A DNA stretch of 64,000 nucleotides from positions 62,001 to 126,000 of the forward strand of contig NZ_RHWX01000007.1 of NCBI RefSeq assembly GCF_003938605.1. The letters are read 5' to 3'. The notes under the pieces were generated by a model. The model had not been told where the DNA came from and did no database searches. It saw nothing but the letters and a program-made list of their open reading frames with translations. The position numbers and the translations under genes were made by a program. The stretch's first letter is position 1. Each line of letters starts with the position of its first letter. Of this stretch, positions 9,043 to 17,118 are shown piece by piece. The DNA is from Brevundimonas sp. 357 (lineage in GTDB: Bacteria; Pseudomonadota; Alphaproteobacteria; Caulobacterales; Caulobacteraceae).

Positions 9043-9897
9043 TCAGTCCGCCGGCATCCGGCCATAGTTGACGGCGATGCGGCCGATCAGCCCCTTGACG
9101 ATCAGGTCGACGGGCGAGCCTTCGCGATAGTCGCCCGCCGCGACGAAGTTGACCCGGTCCTCCGAGATCAGGCGGTGGATCTTGTCGTGGTCGCGCGGGG
9201 TGCTGTCGGGGTCGTAGACGGCGATGGAGAAGCCGCCCTTGGTGTGCATCATCTTCATGGTCGGCACATCGGTATCGCCGTCGCCGAGGAAGATCATGCG
9301 ATCAAAGGGAATGGGGCGTTCCTCGTCCGGGATGAAGCGGTTGATGCGCTCATCATCCCAGTGGTTGCGCACCCCCTTGTTGATGCGGAACAGATACTGG
9401 GTCTTGGTGGTGTAGTTGACGCCCACGGCGGGCCAGACCGCCACGTCTTCGTCGTCATAGGCGTACTTCGAGGCGAAGACGTGGGTGAAGGCTTCGGCGA
9501 TGGGGCAGCCCTCGATCATCTCGGTCAGGCCCGCCGAGATGATATAGTGCTCGATCTCCAGCCCGAACTGGGCGCCGAAGGCGTTCATCCGGTCGAACCA
9601 GGAGCGGTCGCGCAGGCCCTCGAACAGGGCCACGTCGCGGCCGTGGTCGCGCAGCGTCTGGCGCGTCACCGGGGCGCCCTGTTCGCGCGCGGCCAGCAGC
9701 ATCATCTGCATGTACATCAGGATGCCGTCGCCGTCCGAAGCGATGGTTCGTGGACGGACGGTCTCGTTCCAGAACTGGGCCGGCGTCATCCCGATCGAGG
9801 GAATGAAGCTGACCTCCTGCATGTTTCCTCGCGCCAGGGTGCCGTCGAAATCATAGATGACGGCGGTCTTGAGCAGGGGGCGGTTCGTGTCGGCCAT
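9043..9897 (-). CDS. HAD-superfamily hydrolase
   Basis: A 284-residue cytoplasmic HAD phosphatase. Motif I is YDFDGTLARGN (nucleophile Asp), motif II Ser/Thr is in YIISAGL, and motif IV acidic residues are in FLGDGDTDVP. The large middle region (about residues 40-130) is a helical cap, as in phosphoserine phosphatase-like subfamily I enzymes. The substrate is unknown. It converges on regA with 26 bp between and starts 55 bp downstream of divL, reading the same way, so it may share the divL transcript. Confidence 0.82.
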   Translation of the reverse strand: MADTNRPLLKTAVIYDFDGTLARGNMQEVSFIPSIGMTPAQFWNETVRPRTIASDGDGILMYMQMMLLAAREQGAPVTRQTLRDHGRDVALFEGLRDRSWFDRMNAFGAQFGLEIEHYIISAGLTEMIEGCPIAEAFTHVFASKYAYDDEDVAVWPAVGVNYTTKTQYLFRINKGVRNHWDDERINRFIPDEERPIPFDRMIFLGDGDTDVPTMKMMHTKGGFSIAVYDPDSTPRDHDKIHRLISEDRVNFVAAGDYREGSPVDLIVKGLIGRIAVNYGRMPAD

Positions 9898-9951
9898 GAG
9901 GACGTCCTGGAAGGCTTGGACACGCCCTCTAGCACGACTGGGCGGGTCAGA

Positions 9952-12276
9952 TCAGCCCAGCAGCAATTCCGGCGCGGCGGTCGGCGCCGTCGCCTCGACC
10001 GGCAGGTGCAGGATGAAGGCGGCCCCTTTGCCCGGTTCCGACTGGACCTCGGCCCAGCCTCCGTGCAGCTCGACCAGGGCCTTGACCAGGGCCAGGGCCA
10101 CGCCCGGTCCGCCGCGCTCGCGCCGCACGAAGCGATCGAAGACGTGCGCCTGAAGATGGTAGGGAATGCCCCGGCCGGTGTCCTCGACACGGATGCGGAC
10201 CTCGCCGGGTCCGGCCTCGGCGGTCAGGCTGACGGCGCCGCCTTCGGACACCGCGCGGCAGGCGTTCTCCAGCAGATGATCGACCGCCTGGGCTATGCGG
10301 CGGGCGTCGGCGCGGATCGGCTTTAGCCCCGTCGGACAGGCCAGATGCAGCGTCGCCCCGCGACCCTCGACCTTGGCCCTGATCTTTTCCGCCGCCTCGT
10401 CCAGCAGGTCGCAGACCCGCACGTCGCCCAGGGTCAACTCCATCTCCCCCGCGTCGATCTGGGCCATGTCCAGCACGTCGTCGATGGAGCGGGCCAGGTG
10501 GCTGGCCGCCACGCGGATAGCGCCTGCGTGCTGACGGCTGCGCTCGGGCAGGTCGCCCATGGCCTCCAGCAGTTCGGAATAGCCGACGATGGTCGTCAGC
10601 GGCGTGCGCAGCTCATAGGAGACGCTGCCGACGAACTCGCGCTTCAGCGCCTGGCTCTCGGCCAGGGCGGCCTCCTTGGCCGCCAGGGCTTGCTCCAGTC
10701 CACGCCGCGCCGTGACGTCCGAGAAGGCGACCAGGGTCGCGCCGTCCGGAAGAGGCCGGGTCTGCCAGGCGACGCTGCGGCCGTCCTCAGTTCGCCCCTC
10801 GCCCGCAATCGGCACCCGGCTTTCGGGATCGGGATCGGCCACCCGCGCCTTCAAGCCCAGCCACAGGGCCGCATCGGGTAGGATCGGACGGCACAGGGCC
10901 GCCACGGCGTCGAAGTCGGCGGCTTCGTTCAGCCGCTCGCCCGAGACGGCCCAGAAGGTCTCGAACGCCTCATTGTGCAGCCGCAGCCGCCCGTCCGAGC
11001 CGAACACGGCCACGGCGTCGTTCAGCTTGTCCAGGGTCGCGCGCTGGACCTGAATCTGGGCGTTGTAGCGACTACGCAGCTGCAGCTCGCCGGTGATGTC
11101 CGAGAAGATCAGCAGGATGCCGCCCAGCGGATGCGGCTGGCGCACCACCCGCAGCGTCCGCCCGTCCGGCAGGGACCAGCTATCGTCCGGCGAGGCCTCG
11201 GCGGCGCCGTAGAAGTCCAGCTCCTCGGCCTTCCAGGCGGCGTAGTCGACGACCTCGGGCAGCAGTCGCTTCTGACGCAGCCGGTCCAGCAGTTCGGCGT
11301 GGGTCGGGCGCTCGTCCAGCCAGGCCGGATCAACCCCGAACAACGACTGGAAGGCGGTGTTGTGGAAGGCCAGCCGCTTGGACGGGCCGAAGATCGCCAC
11401 GGCGTCCGCCAGGTGGTTCAGCGTTTCGTCATGGGCCTCGACATGACGACGCAAGGTGTCTCGGGTCTCCTCCGCCTCGGTCATCTCGACGGCGAAGGCG
11501 ATGACGGCGCCCCGTCCGCCCGCAAGCGGCTCGGCCAGGATCTTCCACGCCCGCCGCCGCCCGCCCGCGGTGGTCCAGCGAAAGCCCTCCTGGCGCGCGT
11601 TAAGGCGCAGGGCCTCGCCCACCACCCCGTCGGCGCCGCGATCAAAACTGAGCCCCCGCTCGCGCGCCTCGGCCAGGGTTTCGGCCCCCGTCTCGGCCAG
11701 CCAGGCGCTGTTGGCCCAGACCAGACGCCCGGCCCCGTCCACGACCCAGGTCGGCGCCGGCGACTGTTCGGCCAGAACCCCCGCGCCCACGCCGCCGTCC
11801 AGCGCGCCCTCCTCGCCCACGCCGGTCAGGCGCGACAGTCGCAGCCAGGCCGATCCGCCGTGCGGCCGCCCCTCGACCGCCCAGGCGCCCTCGGGCGTCT
11901 CCATCAAGGTCTCGAAAGCTTCACCGCCCTGAACCAGAGCTTCCATGCGCCCCGTATGCAACCGGTTCAGGACATCGACGACCGCTTCCGCCGCCGCAGT
12001 CCCTTCCATGCCAGGCGCCAGGATCGACAAGGCCTCGACCGATCCGAACACGGCCAGCGGCCTTCCTTCCGGGGTCAGGGCCAGACGCACGTCGTCAAAC
12101 GCGGTCAGGGCGCCCTCGCTGGCCGCGGCCGACGCCTGGGCGCCGCCCAGCCAGCGCTCGACCTCGACCTCGCGCGCGCCCAGCCGCGCGCGCAGCCGCC
12201 AGGTCCAGGCGCTGACCGCCAGCGCCAGACCGGCCGCCCCTGCTGTGGCTGCATAAGCGATGTCGGCCTCGGCCAT
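9952..12276 (-). CDS. divL: DivL-type cell-cycle sensor pseudokinase (Tyr replaces catalytic His)
   Basis: A 774-residue protein: one N-terminal membrane segment, then several PAS-like repeats (about residues 30-520; AIFGPSKRLAFHNTAFQ and AVFGSDGRLRLHNEAFE are near repeats), then a dimerisation and ATPase module. The H-box reads GSVSYELRTPLTTIVGYSEL, with Tyr (about residue 554) where kinases have His. This is the hallmark of Caulobacter DivL, whose Tyr is at 550 in a protein of almost the same length. N-box HLLENACRAV and G1 EDTGRGI are kept. DivL binds DivK~P and tunes CckA and hence CtrA. It is divergent from a small zincin gene. Confidence 0.94.
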   Translation of the reverse strand: MAEADIAYAATAGAAGLALAVSAWTWRLRARLGAREVEVERWLGGAQASAAASEGALTAFDDVRLALTPEGRPLAVFGSVEALSILAPGMEGTAAAEAVVDVLNRLHTGRMEALVQGGEAFETLMETPEGAWAVEGRPHGGSAWLRLSRLTGVGEEGALDGGVGAGVLAEQSPAPTWVVDGAGRLVWANSAWLAETGAETLAEARERGLSFDRGADGVVGEALRLNARQEGFRWTTAGGRRRAWKILAEPLAGGRGAVIAFAVEMTEAEETRDTLRRHVEAHDETLNHLADAVAIFGPSKRLAFHNTAFQSLFGVDPAWLDERPTHAELLDRLRQKRLLPEVVDYAAWKAEELDFYGAAEASPDDSWSLPDGRTLRVVRQPHPLGGILLIFSDITGELQLRSRYNAQIQVQRATLDKLNDAVAVFGSDGRLRLHNEAFETFWAVSGERLNEAADFDAVAALCRPILPDAALWLGLKARVADPDPESRVPIAGEGRTEDGRSVAWQTRPLPDGATLVAFSDVTARRGLEQALAAKEAALAESQALKREFVGSVSYELRTPLTTIVGYSELLEAMGDLPERSRQHAGAIRVAASHLARSIDDVLDMAQIDAGEMELTLGDVRVCDLLDEAAEKIRAKVEGRGATLHLACPTGLKPIRADARRIAQAVDHLLENACRAVSEGGAVSLTAEAGPGEVRIRVEDTGRGIPYHLQAHVFDRFVRRERGGPGVALALVKALVELHGGWAEVQSEPGKGAAFILHLPVEATAPTAAPELLLG

Positions 12277-12423
12277 GGATCCCCGAATGATGCGTCGCGC
12301 TGCGGCCGCCGCTGATCGTCAGCCAGCCGACCGATTCGCGTTTACCATAACCTGATTGCGCGATTTGCGATGCGGCGTCGCCGCCGATTGCCGGAGCGCG
12401 CCCGGCGCGCGATATCCAAAGGC

Positions 12424-12834
12424 ATGAGCCAGACCTGGAACAATCAGACCGCCCCTTCCCTCGACGACTTCGCCCGCCTGGCCGAAGAGGCCTTCGCCGC
12501 CCTGCCCGTCCTGTTCCGTCAGGCGGCGGGAGATGTCGTCATCCGCATCGACGATTTCGCCGACGAGGAGACCCTGCACGACCTCGGGATCGAGGATCCG
12601 TTCGAGCTGACCGGCCTGTATTCCGGCGTCCACATCGGCGAGCGCGACGCCATGGGCCCGGCGCCGGAGCCGTCGCGCGTCTTCCTCTATCGCCGCCCGA
12701 TCCTCGACGAATGGTGCGAGCGCGGCGACGTCGGCCTGGCCGAGATCATCGCCCACGTCCTGATCCACGAGATCGGCCACCACCTGGGCCTGGACGACGA
12801 CCAGATCCACGCCATCGAGGACGACGAGGACTGA
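12424..12834 (+). CDS. Small zincin-like metallopeptidase (DUF1025/MpaP type)
   Basis: A 136-residue acidic protein of the bacterial zincin-like family often annotated only as 'metallopeptidase family protein'. The motif HVLIHEIGHHLGLDDDQIH gives HExxHxxxxxD near the C-terminus; the N-terminus is rich in acidic and aromatic residues. No signal peptide is present. I use the ATG at 12424; 18 extra in-frame residues upstream are Arg-rich and look non-coding. The function of the family is not established. It converges on rsmB with 12 bp between stops. Confidence 0.82.
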   Translation: MSQTWNNQTAPSLDDFARLAEEAFAALPVLFRQAAGDVVIRIDDFADEETLHDLGIEDPFELTGLYSGVHIGERDAMGPAPEPSRVFLYRRPILDEWCERGDVGLAEIIAHVLIHEIGHHLGLDDDQIHAIEDDED

Positions 12835-12846
12835 GACACCCGCGTC

Positions 12847-14244
12847 CTAGTCCGCGATCCGCTCCAGCTTGGCGGCGAAGAAGCCGTCCAGCCCGCCCTT
12901 TTCCGCCCATTGCGACGGCAGGATGCGCAGCCAGCCTTCGGGGGTCAGGGCCTCGTCAGGGGCGCCGATCTCAGCCGTGACCGCTGCGACGGTGCGGAAG
13001 GCCGGGTTGCGGCGCAGGAAGGCGATGATCTGCGTCTCGCCCTCTTCGCGTTCCAGCGAGCAGACGCAATAGACCAGACGACCGCCCGGCTTCACCTTTG
13101 CGGCGGCCGTGTCCAGCAGACGGTGCTGCACGTCGGCCAGCTTGGCCACGTCGGCGGGGCGGGTGGCGCGCAGCACTTCCGGATTGCGGCGATAGGTGCC
13201 GGTGGCGGTGCAGGGCGCGTCCAGCAGGACGGCGTCGAACGTCCGGTCGTCCTCCCAGTCCTCGGCCGGGACGGCGACGACCTCGGCCTTGAGGTTCATG
13301 CGCTCGAAATTCTGGCGCAGGCGCTTCAGGCGCGCCTCGGAGCGGTCCAGGGCGACGACCTCGGCCCCGGCGGCGGCCAATTGCAGCGTCTTGCCGCCCG
13401 GCGCGGCGCACAGGTCCAGCACCGTCTCGCCCGCCTTGACCGCCAGCAGGCGCGCCGGGACGGCGGCGGCGGCGTCCTGCACCCACCAGTCGCCGGCCTC
13501 AAAGCCGGGCCATGAGGCGACGTCGCCGCGCTTGCCCGTGCGGACCGTGCCGCCGGGCAGGGCTTCGCCCTCGACCGACGCCGCCAGTTCGGCCGGAGCG
13601 ACGCCCGGCTTGGCCGTCAAATCGGTCGCCGGCTCTTCGCGCGTGGCCAGGGCCAGGCCGATCAGGGCCGCCTCGCCATAGGTGGCTTTCCAGCGCTGGG
13701 CCAGCCAGTCGGGTAGGTTGGATTCAGCAGTCGTCAAGCCGGGGCCGTCGCGACCGACGCCGCGCAGCACGGCGTTGACCAGATTCTTGTACGGCCGGGT
13801 CTTGGCGTCGCGTTCGGCCAGCTTGACCGCCGTCGACACCGCCGCAAACGCCGGGGTGTCCAGCACCAGGGTCTGGGCCAGGGCGACGCGCAGGATCGTC
13901 AGCACCGCCAGCGGCGGCGCCTTCTGCAGACGACGATCGAGGATCTGGTCGATCTCGCCCAGACGGCGCAGGGCGGCCATGGCCACGGCGCGGGCGAAGG
14001 CCCGGTCCTGGGGCGGCAGGTCGCGCGCGGGCGATTGCGACAGGGCCTCGTCCAGACCCGTGCGCTTCTCCAGCGCCGCGTTCAGCAGGATGCCTGCGAC
14101 CAACCGCGCCTCGACGCCGATGTCCGCGTGCGGATCGTGCGCGACGGGTTGCCGGGTCGGTTCACGACGCGGCCCGCGCGCCTTTTCGGCGATGCGGCGG
14201 CCGCGCGCGGCCGAGCTGCGCCCCTTGGGCGTTCCCCCGCTCAC
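12847..14244 (-). CDS. rsmB: 16S rRNA (cytosine-967-C5) methyltransferase RsmB
   Basis: A 465-residue enzyme. A basic N-terminal tail precedes a NusB-like RNA-binding domain (about residues 50-190) and a SAM-dependent RNA m5C methyltransferase domain: LDLCAAPGGKTLQLAA (motif I), motif IV DAPCTATGTYRRNPEV and motif VI YCVCSLEREEGE with the catalytic Cys. It methylates C967 of 16S rRNA. The GTG start overlaps the stop of kup by 4 bases (GTGA), so the two genes are coupled. Motif VI reads CVCS where many homologues have STCS. Confidence 0.92.
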   Translation of the reverse strand: MSGGTPKGRSSAARGRRIAEKARGPRREPTRQPVAHDPHADIGVEARLVAGILLNAALEKRTGLDEALSQSPARDLPPQDRAFARAVAMAALRRLGEIDQILDRRLQKAPPLAVLTILRVALAQTLVLDTPAFAAVSTAVKLAERDAKTRPYKNLVNAVLRGVGRDGPGLTTAESNLPDWLAQRWKATYGEAALIGLALATREEPATDLTAKPGVAPAELAASVEGEALPGGTVRTGKRGDVASWPGFEAGDWWVQDAAAAVPARLLAVKAGETVLDLCAAPGGKTLQLAAAGAEVVALDRSEARLKRLRQNFERMNLKAEVVAVPAEDWEDDRTFDAVLLDAPCTATGTYRRNPEVLRATRPADVAKLADVQHRLLDTAAAKVKPGGRLVYCVCSLEREEGETQIIAFLRRNPAFRTVAAVTAEIGAPDEALTPEGWLRILPSQWAEKGGLDGFFAAKLERIAD

Positions 14245-16208
14245 ACCGACACCTGGGTGCCGAGCTCGACCACGCGGCCGGGCGGAATGCGGAAGAAGTC
14301 GGTCGGATTGGCGGCGTTACGCATCAGGAAGATAAACAGCTTGTCCTGCCACAGAGGCATGCCCTGGCGGGCGGATGGAACGACCGAGCGTCGGCCGAGG
14401 AAGAAGCTGGTCGACATGATGTCGAACTTCAGCCCCTGCTTGCGACACAGACCCAGGGCGCGCGGCACGTTCGGCGTCTCCATATAGCCGAAGGTCAGGG
14501 TCAGTCGCTTGAAATCATCGCTGATCGGCTCGACCGCCACCCTTTGCAGGTCCGGCACGCGCGGCCGGTCGGACGTATGCACGGTCAGGATGATGTTCTT
14601 CTCGTGCAGCACCTTGTTGTGCTTGAGATTGTGCATCAGGGCCACCGGCGCCACGTCCGGGTCCGAGGTCAGGAAGATGGCCGTACCCGGCGCCCGGTGC
14701 GGCGGACGGGCGCGCAGCATCTCGATCAGATCATTCAGCGGCAGGCTGTCCTTGCGCGTCTTGTCAGCCAGGATCTGGGAGCCGCGCACCCAGGTCCACA
14801 TCAGCATGACCAAGCCCCCGCCCAGCACCAGCGGCATCCATGCGCCCGCCGGGATCTTCAGCAGGTTGGACGTCAGGAAGACCGCGTCGATGAAGCCGAA
14901 CGGCGCCAGCGTCAGCAGGATGGCCCACCACGACCACTTCCACTTGTGACGCACGACGGTGAAGGCCATCAGGGTGTTGACCATCATGGTCCCCGTCACC
15001 GCCACGCCATAGGCGGCCGTCAGGTTGTGCGACGACTGGAAGCTGACCAGAACGAACAGCACCCCGACCAGCAGCAGGCTGTTGATCGCGGGCACATAGA
15101 TCTGACCGGCCTGGGTCTCTGAAGTGTTGCGGATGTCGATACGCGGCAACAGGCCCAGCTGGACCGCCTGCTGCGTGACCGAGAAGGCGCCCGTGATCAT
15201 CGCCTGGCTGGCGATCACCGTCGCCGCCGTGGCCAGGATCAGCATGGGCCAATAGGCCAGCTGCGGCACCATGTTCCAGAACGGGTTATGCGCCGCGCCG
15301 GGGTGCGACAGCAGGAAGGCGCCCTGGCCCAGGTAACAGAGCGTCAGACACGGCAGGACGATGAACAGCCAGCTCTGGCGGATCGGCGCCTTGCCGAAAT
15401 GGCCCATGTCCGCATACAGCGCCTCGGCGCCGGTGACAGCCAGGAAGACGCTGCCCAGGATGACGAAGCCCAGGAAGCCGTCGGCGATCAGCAGCTTGAT
15501 CCCATAGTAGGGCGACAGGGCCTTCAGGATCGACAGGTCGTCGAAGATATGGACCACGCCCAGCAGGCCCAGCGACAGGAACCAGATCAGGGTGATGGGG
15601 CCGAAGAATTTGGCCAGGCCCGCCGTGCCGCGCGACTGCACCAGGAAAAGGGCGATCAGAATGCCCGCCGCCAGCGGCAGGATGAAGGGATCCAACCGCC
15701 CGTTCAGGCCGGGCGCCTCCTGCAGGCCTTCGACCGCCGACAGGACCGAGATCGCAGGCGTGATGACGCCGTCGGAGTAGAACAGGGCCGCGCCGCAGAC
15801 GCCCAGGACGAACAGCCAGGCGCTGCGTCGGCCGATGGCGTGCTGGGCCAGGGCCATCAGCGACAGGGTGCCGCCCTCGCCCTTGTTGTCCGCCCGCATC
15901 AGGAACATGACGTATTTGAACGTCACGACGATCATCAGCGCCCAGAAGGCCAGCGACACCACGCCGATGATCGCCAGATCGCCGCCGACGCCCTTCTGGG
16001 CGTGGGCCGTCGCCTCGCGCAGGGCGTAGATCGGGCTGGTGCCGATATCGCCGAAGACCACGCCGATGGCGCCCAGGATCAGGGCGCGATGGCTGGCCTT
16101 GCCCCCGCCGTGCCCGTCCGCCCCGCCGGAAGGCGGAGTCTGGGCGTTCGCAGAAGAGGAGGCGTTGGCGGTTGGCGCGGCGTCGCCGCGGGGCGTATCC
16201 CCGACCAT
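14241..16208 (-). CDS. kup: Kup-type low-affinity potassium uptake transporter
   Basis: A 655-residue polytopic membrane protein of the KUP/HAK/KT family. About twelve hydrophobic segments fill residues 35-470, with the family motifs GVVFGDIGTSPIYALRE, GGTLSLMALAQHA and SQAMITGAFSVTQQAVQLG, followed by a soluble C-terminal domain. It imports K+ with protons. The ATG at 16208 has GGAG nine bases upstream; an in-frame ATG at 16250 has no ribosome site. A Ser/Asn/Gly-rich cytoplasmic tail of about 30 residues precedes the first membrane helix. It lies in one operon with rsmB. Confidence 0.93.
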   Translation of the reverse strand: MVGDTPRGDAAPTANASSSANAQTPPSGGADGHGGGKASHRALILGAIGVVFGDIGTSPIYALREATAHAQKGVGGDLAIIGVVSLAFWALMIVVTFKYVMFLMRADNKGEGGTLSLMALAQHAIGRRSAWLFVLGVCGAALFYSDGVITPAISVLSAVEGLQEAPGLNGRLDPFILPLAAGILIALFLVQSRGTAGLAKFFGPITLIWFLSLGLLGVVHIFDDLSILKALSPYYGIKLLIADGFLGFVILGSVFLAVTGAEALYADMGHFGKAPIRQSWLFIVLPCLTLCYLGQGAFLLSHPGAAHNPFWNMVPQLAYWPMLILATAATVIASQAMITGAFSVTQQAVQLGLLPRIDIRNTSETQAGQIYVPAINSLLLVGVLFVLVSFQSSHNLTAAYGVAVTGTMMVNTLMAFTVVRHKWKWSWWAILLTLAPFGFIDAVFLTSNLLKIPAGAWMPLVLGGGLVMLMWTWVRGSQILADKTRKDSLPLNDLIEMLRARPPHRAPGTAIFLTSDPDVAPVALMHNLKHNKVLHEKNIILTVHTSDRPRVPDLQRVAVEPISDDFKRLTLTFGYMETPNVPRALGLCRKQGLKFDIMSTSFFLGRRSVVPSARQGMPLWQDKLFIFLMRNAANPTDFFRIPPGRVVELGTQVSV

Positions 16209-16285
16209 GCAATGTTCTCCGGGTCGCGCGAGGAGGCGCGCGCCCATCAAGAGCGGCGGGCCTTTAGACCTTTTCCGTCAGCGGT

Positions 16286-17038
16286 TCAATCGCGCCCCGG
16301 TTCCGGGCGCGCGGCCGACGACAGGATGCGGCGATCGTCCTTGGCCTGAAGCAGCACCACCACCCCGTCGTCGCTCCCTGCGTCCTGGGGCAGGGGGAAC
16401 AGCACCGGCCGCCCGTTCCAGTCGCCCAGACGGCGCACCTCGCGCACCACATTGACGTGGGTCACGGCCCGGCCGCGGTTATCGCCGCCCTTGACCTCGA
16501 CCGTCTGCTGCCCCGGTCGATAGACGACGGCGACGACCTCGGCTCCGCCTTCCGGAGGACGCCCTGAACCGACGCCGACGCGATCGCCGGTCTCGCGGAA
16601 CTCGATCTCGGGCGGCCAGCCCCGGCCCTGCGCCTCGGCCTCGACGGCGGCCTTCAGCTCCGGCGAGCGGGCGCCCGAGACATGACGGCGCCCGTCGATC
16701 ACCACCTGCGGCGTCGAGACGTTCCGCAGCTTCAAGGCCTGGCGATAGGCGCGCTGGCGCTCGGCGAACTCGGGCCGAGCGAAGGTGTCGGACCACCCCA
16801 GATAGTCCCAGTAGTCGACGCCGTAGGTCAGGACGATCACGCCCGGCTCAGCCGCCACCGTCTCGACCGTGCGGTTGGCGTCGGGACAGCCTGCGCAGCC
16901 CTGGGCGGTGAACAGCTCGACCACCACCGGCTGGACCGGGGCGTCCCGCTCGCGCGACGGCGCGGCGGCGACGGCCAGCAGGCCCACGCCCGCGACCGCC
17001 GCCGTCATTCCGTACCTGAACAGGCCCCGTGCCATCAT
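16286..17038 (-). CDS. Secreted DUF1223 thioredoxin-fold protein
   Basis: A 250-residue protein with a signal peptide (about residues 1-26, AxA at VAAAPS). The DUF1223 signature follows: VVELFTAQGCAGCPDAN with a CxxC pair, GVDYWDYLGWSDTFA and QVVIDGRRHVSGA. The fold is thioredoxin-like and the CxxC suggests a redox role in the periplasm, but no function is established. The N-terminus has two adjacent Met codons. It lies 77 bp upstream of kup on the same strand and may share its transcript. Confidence 0.85.
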   Translation of the reverse strand: MMARGLFRYGMTAAVAGVGLLAVAAAPSRERDAPVQPVVVELFTAQGCAGCPDANRTVETVAAEPGVIVLTYGVDYWDYLGWSDTFARPEFAERQRAYRQALKLRNVSTPQVVIDGRRHVSGARSPELKAAVEAEAQGRGWPPEIEFRETGDRVGVGSGRPPEGGAEVVAVVYRPGQQTVEVKGGDNRGRAVTHVNVVREVRRLGDWNGRPVLFPLPQDAGSDDGVVVLLQAKDDRRILSSAARPEPGRD

Positions 17039-17118
17039 GGCGGCGATCCTATCCCTTCGGCCCGATAACGCCGCTCATAAATGCGTGAGCGGCGCGTCGG
17101 GCGCGACGAGTGCTACAA

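Noticed and set aside
16209-16250. Upstream start for kup
   Set aside because: No ribosome site at 16250, whereas GGAG lies nine bases before the ATG at 16208.
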